Shown: one piece after another, positions 53,629 through 63,731 of the stretch
Layout of the letters: the number at the start of each line of letters is the position of its first letter
How positions within the stretch are numbered: the stretch's first letter is position 1
Assembly: GCA_025963725.1 (NCBI GenBank)
Contig: JAOQAE010000002.1
Coordinates: 1,179,765 to 1,243,764, forward strand
Source of the DNA: Bacteroidota bacterium
GTDB taxonomy: Bacteria; Bacteroidota; Bacteroidia; 2-12-FULL-35-15
DNA length: 64,000 bases
Direction: 5' to 3'
Made by a program: the position numbers and the translations under genes
Notes under the pieces: model-generated
Told to the model about the DNA's origin: nothing
Seen by the model: only the letters and a program-made list of their open reading frames with translations
Databases searched by the model: none

Positions 53629-54165
53629 ATGCGCTTCGATTTTCTGAAAAACCCGATCACACGCTTTTTACTCAGGGTGCTCTGCTTCTACCTTGTATGG
53701 TACCTTGTTTATAACCTGTGGCTGCATCCTGCGCAAACAGTCGACCTCTGGGTGATCGACATTACCGTGGCTGCCAGCAAATGGCTGCTGGAAGCATTCG
53801 GGTATCTTGTGTTCACCGGCTCCGACCGGCTCATCGGTGTGGATGGCACCGGCGGCTTATGGATCGGCGACAACTGCAACGGCATCGCGCTTTTTGCATT
53901 ATTCGCGGGCTTCATACTGGCTTACCCGGGCAACTGGAAAAAAAAGCTGTTCTATATCCCCCTTGGCATCCTCCTGATCCAGCTGCTGAACATTGCAAGA
54001 GTGGTAGCGCTTGCCATCCTCGATACGCATTCCCGCGCATGGACGGAGTTCAACCATACCTACACCTTTACCATCGTTATCTACGGATGTATCTTCCTGC
54101 TCTGGATGCTGTGGACCAATAAGATCTCGGATGAGGGGCTAACACAAATAAAAAAGGAAGGCTAA
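53629..54165 (+). CDS. Exosortase (archaeosortase/exosortase family, Bacteroidota type)
   Basis: A 178-residue inner membrane protein with about six hydrophobic helices. The three catalytic residues of the family are present: Cys83 in GDNCNG, Arg124 in NIARV and His143 in FNHTYTF. The start is the ATG at 53629; a TTG at 53620 is in frame but the MRFDFLKNP start looks normal. Exosortases cut C-terminal sorting signals of exported proteins at the membrane. The adjacent PID-CTERM-like gene is the obvious substrate. It resembles the XrtX-type group. Length is short but includes all motifs. Confidence 0.9.
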   Translation: MRFDFLKNPITRFLLRVLCFYLVWYLVYNLWLHPAQTVDLWVIDITVAASKWLLEAFGYLVFTGSDRLIGVDGTGGLWIGDNCNGIALFALFAGFILAYPGNWKKKLFYIPLGILLIQLLNIARVVALAILDTHSRAWTEFNHTYTFTIVIYGCIFLLWMLWTNKISDEGLTQIKKEG

Positions 54166-54182
54166 AATATTGCCTTCCTTTT
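54152..54182. terminator. Bidirectional terminator between exosortase and the giant T9SS gene
   Basis: A perfect 11-bp stem AAAAGGAAGGC (54152-54162) and GCCTTCCTTTT (54172-54182), loop of 9 nt holding the exosortase stop. A-rich on one side and T-rich on the other, so it works for both convergent genes. Confidence 0.85.
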
Positions 54183-54200
54183 CTGTATGTATCAATTTCT

Positions 54201-57200
54201 TTACGACCGCACTACTTTCTTTACCACCATTACTCCATTTCCTGACCTGATCTTAATAAAATAAACGCCTTTCGATTTGCTTGAGAAATCATAGCTGATG
54301 CTGTTCCTGTAAACGCTTGCTGTGCGCCTCTCAAACACCTGCTGGCCTAATGAGTTCATCACTTCAACGCTCACATCGGCGCTGCTTTCCAGGTTGAACA
54401 GCACCTGAATGGTTGTTTCATTTGTACCGATCGAGATGCCTTCATTAAAGTTCTGTTCACCAATACCTGTCGGGGTTGGAGGTAACGAAGAGATCACAAC
54501 GATCACCTGCGTTACCGTATCCGTGCAGTTTCCATCCGATACGATCATTGTTACGGTATACACTCCCTCCTCCTTATAGTAATAGGATGGATTTTCTGAA
54601 TAATCCGCTGTTGTGCCGTCACCGAAATTCCAGGTAAAGGAAGTGCCGCCGGCCGATGTATTGGTAAAGGCCACAGGAATGCCGCTTGCCAGGTCTACCG
54701 TATCGTAATTCACGGTAAAGCCGCCCAGCAGGGATGAGCCCTGCGCCACGGTATATGTATTCTCCTGGATGCAGCCGGTGCTGTCTGTTACATCGAGTAT
54801 ATAAACGCCCGGTGCAATGTTGGTGTTATCTGCCGTAGTAACGCCGTTCGACCAGCTGTAAGAATATGGTGGAACACCTCCGCTTGCAGAAACAAGGAGA
54901 ATGCCTCCGTCAGGACTTCCTGAACAGCTTCCGTCCACAGTATTTGTCACCACGTCTATCGAATCCGCACCCGTTACTTCCACAAGGCCGTTCATTACAT
55001 TGCATAATCCGGGATTGCCTGAAATGGTAACGGTATAAACTCCCGCAGAGATATTGCTCAGCGTATCAGGGCCATTCAGGCCTGTATGCGTTTGCACAAC
55101 GGTTCCGGAAGCATCCTGCCATGTATAGTCCCATGGGCCGGAGCCATTACCTGTTGCGCTTGCCATCCCGTTAGGATTGCCGCTGCAGGAAGAGGGCGCA
55201 GAAGCCGTTTGAACCGGCTGGCTGATATTGATCACAAAGCGCGGATACAGTGTTGTATCCATAATGTAAAATGAATAGGTGGAAGTGGTCCGCAAGTCTG
55301 TTTGCGTACCTGTAAGCAGATCCTGCATTACGATGCAGGCGCCTGCAGGAAGCCTGCTGAGGCTGTCGAGATGGATCGTATATGTTCCGCTCACGCCTAC
55401 CCGTACATTCACCGGGATCGAGAGGTTGCTGAGCAGAGGATATGTATTTACCGACAGGTTCACCGTATCGAGCACAGTTGCTATTCCCGGAACATCAGGG
55501 TTAAAGCTGAAAAACTTCATCGCATCATACGAAAGGTCAAAATTGTTGCTTGCCCCTCCATTGAAGTGGATCACCGTTTCATCCGTATAGCCGTTCCCGC
55601 TGAGGTTAAGCCTGAGAAGATCGTCTGACGAAGCGGATGATGCGCGGATGAACAAGCCATCGGTAGCGTCTTTCGCAGTTTCAGTAAGCTTCAGCACAGG
55701 GCCTGCCGCATACGACTGTACAAGGAATGCCTGTGATGAAGCAATGTAATTGGAGCCGCCGTTAATGCCGATCCCGCCAACATAGCTCGTATACTGGTCA
55801 AGTGTAGGGCTGTACATGTAGATCGCATCATTGATGTTCGTTTTGGTCCAGCCGGCTGCATCCCAGTCGATGGTTGAGGGATAAGGATTTGAGATCAGGT
55901 TCCAGCCGTCTTCAATAGCCGGCTCATAAGGATCATCGTTATAGGTTACAGGGAACGTCTGCAGGTTTTTCAGGATCGGGCCGGTAACATCAACAGTTAC
56001 AGGCGTACCTACAATATACGCCCAGTAGCCTTTTCGGTCGGCAATAGGGTTTGTGATATTTGTAGGCGATACATATCCGTCGTCATAAATGCCCGGCAAT
56101 GCTTCATTGTAGCTTACAATGGAAGGGTTCGGCGAAGGAGGATAAGCAGATCCCGGGAATCCGCCGGTTGGAAAATCATCGTCCCATTGTGCCAGCGTTG
56201 CGCCGCTAACAGGCGCGCAGAGAAACATCCAGCCATCGGTACCGCCGGGAATATAACGCTGCATGGTCACATTCCCCGTCACATCGGCTCCGGCTGCGAG
56301 CGCTGCAACCCTTGCGGTTCCGCTTGCATCGGAGATCAGCGTTAAGTTGCTGCCCGTGGCAAGCGTGCCGGAAATAACATTCACGGTGCCGGTCACATGT
56401 GTGCTGTTGCCCATGGTTACGGTCGCTCCTGCCCTGTTCAGGGAAATTGAATTAATAATATTGGTTGTTCCCGGGCTCGACTGGTCCATGTTAAATGTAC
56501 CGCCTGTACCAGCGCCAATGATCGTCAGCGATGAGGTAAGCGAGCCGGTCATTACTCCCGTGCCTGCGAAAGTTCCCGAAACGCTCAGGTCGTTGTTGTT
56601 CAGATCCAGCACTGTGCCGGCGCCAAGCGTTAGGTTTTTACATGCAGCGCCGCCTGTAAGCATTGGTGAAAAAGGTGTTCCGCTTGTAACGGAAACATTT
56701 GTGGTTGCCGCAGGCACTCCGCCGCACCAGTTCAGAGGGTCGTCCCAGTCGTTGGAGATCGCTCCCAGCCATGTTCCCGCTACAGTGATCACTTGGGTGA
56801 TCGCGTTGCTGGTGGCAGGGCTTCCGGTTGCACAGGTTGCATTCGATGTAAGCACACAGGTGATCACATCCCCGTTGTTCATAGATGAGCTTGTATAGGT
56901 TGATGCGTTGATCCCCACATTGCCGCCGTTCACCTTCCATTGGTATGCAGGTGTGGTGCCGCCGTTCACAGGCGCTGCCGTATAGGTGATGCTTGTTCCT
57001 GCACAGGCCGATCCCGAAGGGCTTGCCGAAATGCTTACGCTTACCGGCAGGTTCGGGTTCACCGTCATGTTAATTGCAGGTGAAGTTGCCGGGTTGCCGG
57101 TTGCGCACACTGCATTGGAGGTGAGCACGCAGGTAACTATGTCGCCGTTTGCAAGCGCCGCATTCGAATAAGTGGTGGAATTGATCCCGACATTCGCGCC

Positions 57201-60200
57201 ATTCAGCTTCCATTGATATACGGGAGCCCCGCCCCCATTGGTTGGTGTTGCCGTGAATGTTACATTGGTGCCGGCGCAAATAGTGGATGAAGGGCTTGCT
57301 GAAACGGAAATGCTCACGGGCGAGCCCGGTGTAACCGTCATTGTAATGCTGTTGGATGTGGCCGGGCTGCCGGTTGTGCAGGCCGCCGAAGAGGTAAGCA
57401 CGCAGGTCACAATATTTCCGTTGGCAAGCGTGGTGCTGGTGTAAGTAGGTGAATTGGTGCCCACATTCGCGCCGTTCACTTTCCACTGGTAGGCAGGAGT
57501 AGTGCCGCCGTTGGTTGGTGTTGCCGTAAATGTTACGCTGGTTCCTGCGCAGATCGTTCCGGCCGGACTTGCACTAATAGATACGCTTACAGGCACATTC
57601 GGGTTCACCGTCATGGTGATCGCATTGGAAGTGGCCGGACTGCCGGTTCCACAGGAAGCAACGGAAGTCATTACGCAGGTCACCACATTCCCGTTGGCAA
57701 GCGCGGCATTGGTGTAGGTAGGTGAATTAACGCCAACGTTGGCGCCGTTCAGCTTCCACTGGTAAACAGGGCTTGTGCCGCCGTTCACAGGCACTGCGGT
57801 AAACGTTACGCTGGTTCCTGCGCAGATCACATTTGAAGGGCTTGCAGAAATGGAAACGCTGACAGGGATCGATGAATTCACGATAATGGTAATGGCATTG
57901 GACGTAGCCGGCGAGCCTGTAGCGCAAAGCGCATTAGAGGTAAGCACGCAGGTGATCACATTTCCGTTGGTAAGCGTGCTGCTGGTGTATGTGCTCGACG
58001 TAGCCCCGCCGATATTCACGCCATTCTTTTTCCATTGATAAGCTGGCGTGGTTCCGCCGTTGGTGGGCGTTGCGGTAAAGGTTACGGATGTTCCCGGGCA
58101 AATGGTTGTGGAGCTTGCCGAAATACTTACGCTTACCGGCAGGTTCGGGTTCACCGTCATGGTAATAGAGTTGGATGTGGCCGGGCTTCCCGTTACACAA
58201 GCCGCGTTCGAGGTCATTACGCAGGTCACCACGTTTCCGCTGGCAAGTGTGGTGGTGGTAAAAGTCGGTGAGTTAAGGCCCGCATTCACGCCATTCACTT
58301 TCCACTGGTAAACCGGGGTTGTTCCTCCATTGGTGGGCGTTGCCGTAAAGGTAACGCTGGTTCCCGCACATATTGTAGTGGCGCTTGCGCTGATGGAAAC
58401 GCTTGCTGCAACGCTCGGCGTAACTGTTAAAATAGCATTCGTGGAAGTTACGCTGCTTCCGCAGGATGCGCTTACAATGCACCTGTACTGATAGGTATTC
58501 AAAGGTGTTGTGGCATTGGTCAGCGTTAAGGTGGCTGTTGTAACCCCTGAATAGATGCCACCGTTGGCAAGGTTTACAAACCCGCCGCCGTTGTTCTGTT
58601 GCCACTGGTACGTTAAGCTTGTTCCGGTTGCAGCCACGCTGAATGTTGCTACGGTATTATTGCAAACCGTAACGCTTGCGGGCTGAGTGGTGATCACCGG
58701 TAATTTCTTTTCAGCCACCTGCAGGTCGCCGATGAGCGTAATGCCTGTTGCCTGGTTGGAGGTGGCTGTTACCGTGCCCTGCGTAAGCATGGTCCATGCG
58801 CCGGCATTGTATACCGACATGAAATAATTCGCCGGTACCGAGCCTGCATCCGCATCCGTTGGAACACCAAGGAAATTACAGGTTGCGGAATAGCTGGTGA
58901 AGGTGGTTCCCGCATTGCTGAGCTGCCAGTAGTGGTTCACGCTCTTCGCAGGATCGAGACAGGATGTGGCAATATTCGGATGGTCGCCGTTGTTTACTTT
59001 TGCCGTCACATTTCCGGCAACGCTTACACTTGCAAAATTAAGGCTAACGGGCAGATAATCGCTGGAGCCGGATCCGATCTCGTACGTTCGTGCAACATTG
59101 GTTCCTGTAGCTACATTCTTCTGGAGGAATCCGTTCACAAAGCGCCCGGTGGCCGCACCTGTTACAGAACCTGTTGCTGTGATGATCACATTGTTGACGC
59201 CTGTATTGATAACGCCCGCAGTAAAGTTCAGCACGCCTGCAACGCTTGTATTGAGCGCTAGCGTAACGCCCGTGGCATCGCTGATCGTAAGGTTGCGGTA
59301 TGCGGTAACCACCGATCCGCCAATAGTTTGCGGGCTTGTGCCGTTAAAGGTCACCGTTCCGGTACCCGGTGTAAACGTGCTGTTGTTCGTCCAGTTGCCG
59401 CCGAGTGAAATGCCAAGGTTATTCGCGTTGAGCACACCCAGCAAAATGTTTACATTCTGTGTCACCGTTAACGGATTGGTGGTGATCATGCAGGTTGCAT
59501 TGCTGCTGTTCACCGTTAAATTTCCAACGCGTGAGCTGCTGTTCACATTCATGACCTGTGCCGCCGGTGTGGAAGCATTCCCGATCTGCAATGTACCGCC
59601 GGTAACAGCGCTGTTGCTCACGCCCGTAATGGTACAGCCGAGGTTCTGCGGGCCTGCGCCTCCTTCTCTTTCAATAATGATGGTTCCGCCCGACATGTTA
59701 TACGTTGAGCCTACACCGTCGATCTGGAAAGGAGCAATAGTGGTTGATGTGGATCCAATGGTTGGTAACGTAAGCGTTCCGCCCGAAATGGTGAATTTCG
59801 ACAGCGTATTGATATTTGCGGAATAATAGCAGCCTGCAATTCTTGTCACGCCGGCAAACACCTGGAACACGCCTCCGTTGGAAGCCACATTCTGGTTGAC
59901 GGCGGTCCCTACATTCAGGTTCCCGTTGGTAACGATCAGGTTTCCGTAAAGGTCGATCCCGTTGCTGAAATTAACGGTTGCCAGGGCGCTGTTCAGGGTG
60001 ATCCCCGCCGTATTCGGAATAACTGCCAGTGCAGTATAAGGAGTAATGGTTACAGCATTTACTGTCGACAGCTTGAACGTTCCGTTTGTAAGCGTAAGGA
60101 AGTTGTTTGCCGCGGTGAAATTACTGGAAGTGACATTCAGCGTATTGTTAATAGAGGCTCCCATGTTCAGGATCACCTTGTTGTAATTATTGGTAGCCCC

Positions 60201-61643
60201 CGTTCCGCTCAGCGTGGCGTTGCCGTTCTTAGTGAATGTTACATTACACAGGTTGGTCCCTGAAAAAAAGTTAAGCGTTCCGTTATTGGTAAGGTTCCCG
60301 GCTGCAAGCAAGCTGTGTGTCGCCACCGAAGCAGCATTTACGCGGAAGATGGCGCCCGCATTCACCGTAATATTCCCCTTAACATTCAGGGTCCGCACGG
60401 TGGCGTTATTCCCCATCTGCAGGATGCCGGAAGCTCCCTGGCCCACAGTAAGATTGTTGCAGTTGCCATTCACATCCAGGGTTACGGTATGCGTGTTCGC
60501 AATGGTTACGTTATCAGAAATTGCAGGCACGCAGGCACAGTTCCAGGTGGCAGGATTGCTCCAGTTCCCTGTAGCGATGGAGATCACTGTTCCCGCGGCG
60601 GCTGTGGTTTGCGAAGCTGTAACAAAATTGCTCAATGCGCCTTCCGTTACTGAATACACGCGCCAGTAATAAAGCGTTCCCGGCGACAACCCCGTTGAGG
60701 CGAATGTAGTAGCATTGGCTGCGGTCTGCGTTACAAAGCTAAAATTGACATTATCCGTTGAATTGTAAAGCACATAGCCAACCTCGTTGCTGCACCAGTT
60801 GGTCCAGTTCACATTCATCGATGTTTGTGTAACGCCAGTGAATGTTACTGCACCCGATGCTGCAGGCGTTGTAAGAGGAGGCGTAAAAGAGATCTTCGAA
60901 TTGGAAGCAGGCAATGTCACCAGCGCGTTCTGCTCGCCGTTATTAAAAGTATTTGTATTCGCCGTCTGCTGGCATTTCAGCTGCGCTGCAGTAGCGGCAT
61001 TGCTCAGCACAGCAGCGTTGATCCCGCAGGTGTATGAAAATGTATGCGTTCCCGAAACCATGGTCCCGTATATAAATTCAATCACACCGGTGGTTTCATA
61101 CAGCTTTACCTGGAAATTTATATTTGGCGTGGTGTTAAGGTATACAGCCATGTTGATCCATTCCACCGTAAGCACGCGGTTGGGGGCAGCTCCCGTCACC
61201 AAATACTTGATGCTGTTACCAAGGGCGGAAGTACCACCCTGTGCGGTCATGTCGTCGTAAAACGGAGCGAGCGCCAGCCAGGTTCCCGAGCCGTTGGAAG
61301 TGAACGCAGTATTGTTGTAGCTGTAAGGGCCGGCTGTAGGGCCGCCATTGAGTGCGCTTGAGGAAAAATCGATAAAGCCGTTCGTGGAAACGCTGAACTG
61401 GGTGTAGCGTGCACCATTGTACCAGAAATCGAAGCCGATGTCGGTTGCATTGCTCCGGTTGTCATCCTGTGAAAAGCCTGCATTGTTCCTCCAGCTGTCG
61501 ATAGCGTTCCCTGTTGCAGCAATGGAGCTATAGGCGATCCCGGTAGTACGTACTGTGGTATAATTGGCGATGCTCTGCGCGCTGGCGCTGAAAATGCTGA
61601 TTAAAAAGGAAATAAGAAAGGCAGAGTAATTTCTTAATTTCAT
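54201..61643 (-). CDS. Giant multi-domain surface protein with T9SS type A sorting domain
   Basis: A 2480-residue secreted protein. In order: signal peptide (1-22); an N-terminal sandwich with FSVSTNGFIDF; a fibronectin III domain near 265-350; beta-solenoid strands with GNWSNPATWNC (about 355-960); one Ig-like domain (QPASVTVCNNTV); six near-identical Ig-like units of about 90 residues (ICAGTSVTFTATPTNGG); a second solenoid; a WNLISNPYPS module shared with the protein at 50930; a PKD domain (FTWNFGDGTTADY) near 2310-2370; and a type A sorting domain (VMNSLGQQVFE, GVYFIKI). Probably an adhesin or surface-layer-like protein. The minus-strand box TATATTTA (61677-61684) may be its promoter. Confidence 0.92.
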   Translation of the reverse strand: MKLRNYSAFLISFLISIFSASAQSIANYTTVRTTGIAYSSIAATGNAIDSWRNNAGFSQDDNRSNATDIGFDFWYNGARYTQFSVSTNGFIDFSSSALNGGPTAGPYSYNNTAFTSNGSGTWLALAPFYDDMTAQGGTSALGNSIKYLVTGAAPNRVLTVEWINMAVYLNTTPNINFQVKLYETTGVIEFIYGTMVSGTHTFSYTCGINAAVLSNAATAAQLKCQQTANTNTFNNGEQNALVTLPASNSKISFTPPLTTPAASGAVTFTGVTQTSMNVNWTNWCSNEVGYVLYNSTDNVNFSFVTQTAANATTFASTGLSPGTLYYWRVYSVTEGALSNFVTASQTTAAAGTVISIATGNWSNPATWNCACVPAISDNVTIANTHTVTLDVNGNCNNLTVGQGASGILQMGNNATVRTLNVKGNITVNAGAIFRVNAASVATHSLLAAGNLTNNGTLNFFSGTNLCNVTFTKNGNATLSGTGATNNYNKVILNMGASINNTLNVTSSNFTAANNFLTLTNGTFKLSTVNAVTITPYTALAVIPNTAGITLNSALATVNFSNGIDLYGNLIVTNGNLNVGTAVNQNVASNGGVFQVFAGVTRIAGCYYSANINTLSKFTISGGTLTLPTIGSTSTTIAPFQIDGVGSTYNMSGGTIIIEREGGAGPQNLGCTITGVSNSAVTGGTLQIGNASTPAAQVMNVNSSSRVGNLTVNSSNATCMITTNPLTVTQNVNILLGVLNANNLGISLGGNWTNNSTFTPGTGTVTFNGTSPQTIGGSVVTAYRNLTISDATGVTLALNTSVAGVLNFTAGVINTGVNNVIITATGSVTGAATGRFVNGFLQKNVATGTNVARTYEIGSGSSDYLPVSLNFASVSVAGNVTAKVNNGDHPNIATSCLDPAKSVNHYWQLSNAGTTFTSYSATCNFLGVPTDADAGSVPANYFMSVYNAGAWTMLTQGTVTATSNQATGITLIGDLQVAEKKLPVITTQPASVTVCNNTVATFSVAATGTSLTYQWQQNNGGGFVNLANGGIYSGVTTATLTLTNATTPLNTYQYRCIVSASCGSSVTSTNAILTVTPSVAASVSISASATTICAGTSVTFTATPTNGGTTPVYQWKVNGVNAGLNSPTFTTTTLASGNVVTCVMTSNAACVTGSPATSNSITMTVNPNLPVSVSISASSTTICPGTSVTFTATPTNGGTTPAYQWKKNGVNIGGATSSTYTSSTLTNGNVITCVLTSNALCATGSPATSNAITIIVNSSIPVSVSISASPSNVICAGTSVTFTAVPVNGGTSPVYQWKLNGANVGVNSPTYTNAALANGNVVTCVMTSVASCGTGSPATSNAITMTVNPNVPVSVSISASPAGTICAGTSVTFTATPTNGGTTPAYQWKVNGANVGTNSPTYTSTTLANGNIVTCVLTSSAACTTGSPATSNSITMTVTPGSPVSISVSASPSSTICAGTNVTFTATPTNGGGAPVYQWKLNGANVGINSTTYSNAALANGDIVTCVLTSNAVCATGNPATSPAINMTVNPNLPVSVSISASPSGSACAGTSITYTAAPVNGGTTPAYQWKVNGGNVGINASTYTSSSMNNGDVITCVLTSNATCATGSPATSNAITQVITVAGTWLGAISNDWDDPLNWCGGVPAATTNVSVTSGTPFSPMLTGGAACKNLTLGAGTVLDLNNNDLSVSGTFAGTGVMTGSLTSSLTIIGAGTGGTFNMDQSSPGTTNIINSISLNRAGATVTMGNSTHVTGTVNVISGTLATGSNLTLISDASGTARVAALAAGADVTGNVTMQRYIPGGTDGWMFLCAPVSGATLAQWDDDFPTGGFPGSAYPPSPNPSIVSYNEALPGIYDDGYVSPTNITNPIADRKGYWAYIVGTPVTVDVTGPILKNLQTFPVTYNDDPYEPAIEDGWNLISNPYPSTIDWDAAGWTKTNINDAIYMYSPTLDQYTSYVGGIGINGGSNYIASSQAFLVQSYAAGPVLKLTETAKDATDGLFIRASSASSDDLLRLNLSGNGYTDETVIHFNGGASNNFDLSYDAMKFFSFNPDVPGIATVLDTVNLSVNTYPLLSNLSIPVNVRVGVSGTYTIHLDSLSRLPAGACIVMQDLLTGTQTDLRTTSTYSFYIMDTTLYPRFVINISQPVQTASAPSSCSGNPNGMASATGNGSGPWDYTWQDASGTVVQTHTGLNGPDTLSNISAGVYTVTISGNPGLCNVMNGLVEVTGADSIDVVTNTVDGSCSGSPDGGILLVSASGGVPPYSYSWSNGVTTADNTNIAPGVYILDVTDSTGCIQENTYTVAQGSSLLGGFTVNYDTVDLASGIPVAFTNTSAGGTSFTWNFGDGTTADYSENPSYYYKEEGVYTVTMIVSDGNCTDTVTQVIVVISSLPPTPTGIGEQNFNEGISIGTNETTIQVLFNLESSADVSVEVMNSLGQQVFERRTASVYRNSISYDFSSKSKGVYFIKIRSGNGVMVVKKVVRS
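56785..58412 (-). repeat. Six Ig-like coding repeats of about 271 bp
   Basis: Six head-to-tail units, each coding a segment of about 90 residues with SISAS, ICAGTSVTFT, YQWK-NG and VVTCV-TS blocks. The DNA is very similar between units, for example repeated GCCGTAAATGTTACGCTGGT-type stretches, with no intervening sequence. Homologous recombination could change the copy number. Each unit has two conserved cysteines, probably a disulfide. Confidence 0.9.
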
Positions 61644-61867
61644 GTTGGAATGCGGGAGCTATTTTTTATATATGCATAAATATAGTAAAAGCTTGACGAT
61701 CAGCATTAATTTTTCGACCAATTAAGGCTTTACCACGATATAAGCAAAAGATTTTTCAGGTACGTATAAATAGCCCCCAAGGTTACATGCCGGCTTTCGG
61801 GGATTGATTATCGGCAAACTGACAAAATATTCCCGTTTAAATTTTTTTAAAGTATTTTCGTACTGTT

Positions 61868-62353
61868 ATGTCAAGAATAAAGAGGCTCTCCTTTTATTTG
61901 CTCATCATTGCCCTGCTGCTGGTTACAGGCTTCTACAGGGATTTTGTATTTAAAAGCATCAATGCCCTGCTGCAGGCATGGGACGCCAATGTTGACTATT
62001 ACCTGCCCCCTTCCCTTCAATTTTTTGAGAATTATGAATACGACACCCTCCTGCGGATCAAATGGGTCCTGACCTTCGCATTCAGCTTCGTATACCTGCT
62101 CATCTCCATTGTCACCATCCGGTTCATTTTCGGAAAAAGAAGGCTTATGCTTATTACGGCATGGGCTTATGCAGGCATCATGGCGCTTTCCGGCGCCTTT
62201 ATGCTTACCGGGATCATTTTCAGCTCAGCCTCGGAGAAGATGTATGAATTTGCACGGTACTTTATGGGAATGGCGCAGTCGCCGCTCATCCTCATGATCC
62301 TTATCCCGGTATTTAAGCTCGCTGAAAAAGAAAATACAGGCGCTGCAAAGTAA
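61868..62353 (+). CDS. Small membrane protein resembling exosortase-associated proteins
   Basis: A 161-residue protein with about four hydrophobic helices (10-28, 62-82, 93-117, 132-152) and the N-terminal motif [16 protein letters not shown]. Small membrane proteins with an FRDF-type start and the same size are encoded beside XrtX/XrtF exosortases in Bacteroidota (from memory). Here the exosortase is 7.7 kb upstream, on the same strand, separated by the giant T9SS gene. Association is inferred. A near-consensus box TATTTTCG ends 7 bp before the ATG. glyA follows after 44 bp. Confidence 0.65.
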   Translation: MSRIKRLSFYLLIIALLLVTGFYRDFVFKSINALLQAWDANVDYYLPPSLQFFENYEYDTLLRIKWVLTFAFSFVYLLISIVTIRFIFGKRRLMLITAWAYAGIMALSGAFMLTGIIFSSASEKMYEFARYFMGMAQSPLILMILIPVFKLAEKENTGAAK

Positions 62354-62367
62354 TTAGAAAGAAACCT

Positions 62368-62375
62368 TACTTTTG
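62368..62375 (+). promoter_or_regulatory. -7 promoter box of glyA
   Basis: TACTTTTG, exact consensus, 22 bp before the glyA ATG. The leader ends AAAGAAA next to the ATG. So glyA has its own promoter independent of the membrane protein gene upstream. Confidence 0.5.
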
Positions 62376-62397
62376 TCATTCTAAAAAACCAAAGAAA

Positions 62398-63669
62398 ATG
62401 AAAAAAGACACCACCATTTTTGACCTGATCAACGAAGAGAAAAAACGCCAGACAGTTGGCATAGAGCTGATCGCCTCCGAAAATTATGTGAGCGACCAGG
62501 TGATGAAAGCAATGGGTTCGGTGCTTACCAATAAATATGCGGAAGGCCTCCCGGGCAAGCGCTATTACGGCGGCTGCGAGGTGGTTGATAAAGTGGAGCA
62601 GCTCGCGATCGACAGGGCAAAGCAGCTGTTCAATGCGGAATGGGTGAATGTTCAGCCGCACTCCGGCGCACAGGCAAACGCAGCGGTAATGCTCGCGGTA
62701 TTAAAGCCCGGAGATAAAATATTGGGCTTCGACCTTTCGCATGGCGGACACCTTACACATGGCTCTCCTGTTAACTTTTCAGGGAAATTATACTCGCCGA
62801 GCTTTTACGGCGTGGAAGAAAAAACAGGCCGCGTGAACATGAAAAAAGTGGAAGAGATCGCTGTGAAAGAGCAGCCAAAACTGATCATCTGCGGCGCTTC
62901 CTCCTATTCCCGTGACTGGGATTACAAAGCTTTCCGCAAGATCGCCGATAAGGTTGGCGCTTTGCTGATGGCGGATATCTCCCATCCATCGGGCCTCATT
63001 GCACGCGGATTGCTCAACGATCCATTGCCGTACTGCCACATAGTTACCACCACAACACATAAAACCTTGCGCGGGCCGCGCGGCGGAATGATCATGATGG
63101 GCAAGGATTTTCCAAACCCCTTTGGCGAAAAAACACTGAAAGGCGAGATCAAGATGATGTCGCAGCTCCTCGATGGCGCCGTATTCCCGGGAACACAGGG
63201 CGGCCCGCTCGAGCATGTGATCGCTGCAAAAGCGGTTGCTTACGGCGAAGCGCTGGAGGACAGCTACATGAAATACTGCATCCAGGTAATGAAGAACGCC
63301 AAAGTAATGGCGCAATGCTTCATGGATAAAGGATATAAAGTGATCTCCGGCGGAACCGACAATCACTGCATGCTCATCGACCTGCGCTCGAAGAACATTT
63401 CCGGGAAGCTGGCCGAGAACACCCTTGTAAAAGCCGACATCACCGTGAACAAGAACATGGTGCCGTTCGACGATAAATCACCATTCGTTACTTCCGGTAT
63501 CCGGGTAGGCACATCGGCCATCACCACGAGGGGATTGAAAGAAAAGCACATCCCGAAGATCGTGAACCTTATCGATAAGGTACTTACCAATCATGAAAAT
63601 GAAAAAGTGATCGCGGAAGTAAAGAAAGAAGTAAATAAAATGATGAAAACACTGCCGCTTTTCGCGTAA
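62398..63669 (+). CDS. glyA: Serine hydroxymethyltransferase
   Basis: A 423-residue PLP enzyme that interconverts serine and glycine with tetrahydrofolate, supplying one-carbon units. Signature blocks are [41 protein letters not shown], the PLP lysine K222 in [15 protein letters not shown], and GTQGGPLEH. Length and motif order are those of bacterial GlyA. Cytoplasmic. It ends at 63669 and is followed by a strong hairpin terminator. Confidence 0.97.
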   Translation: MKKDTTIFDLINEEKKRQTVGIELIASENYVSDQVMKAMGSVLTNKYAEGLPGKRYYGGCEVVDKVEQLAIDRAKQLFNAEWVNVQPHSGAQANAAVMLAVLKPGDKILGFDLSHGGHLTHGSPVNFSGKLYSPSFYGVEEKTGRVNMKKVEEIAVKEQPKLIICGASSYSRDWDYKAFRKIADKVGALLMADISHPSGLIARGLLNDPLPYCHIVTTTTHKTLRGPRGGMIMMGKDFPNPFGEKTLKGEIKMMSQLLDGAVFPGTQGGPLEHVIAAKAVAYGEALEDSYMKYCIQVMKNAKVMAQCFMDKGYKVISGGTDNHCMLIDLRSKNISGKLAENTLVKADITVNKNMVPFDDKSPFVTSGIRVGTSAITTRGLKEKHIPKIVNLIDKVLTNHENEKVIAEVKKEVNKMMKTLPLFA

Positions 63670-63682
63670 GCAATACCCTTTA

Positions 63683-63718
63683 AAAGAAGCCCTGAACAGC
63701 AATGTTCAGGGCTTCTTT
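63683..63718 (+). terminator. Rho-independent terminator of glyA
   Basis: A 15-bp stem AAAGAAGCCCTGAAC and GTTCAGGGCTTCTTT with a 6-nt loop (AGCAAT), ending in a short T-rich stretch. Confidence 0.85.
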
Positions 63719-63731
63719 ATTTCTGAAAATG

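Noticed and set aside
56263-59826. Long plus-strand open frames within the giant gene (up to 242 codons)
   Set aside because: They are antisense shadows of a repetitive gene with biased composition; no starts, motifs or promoters support them.
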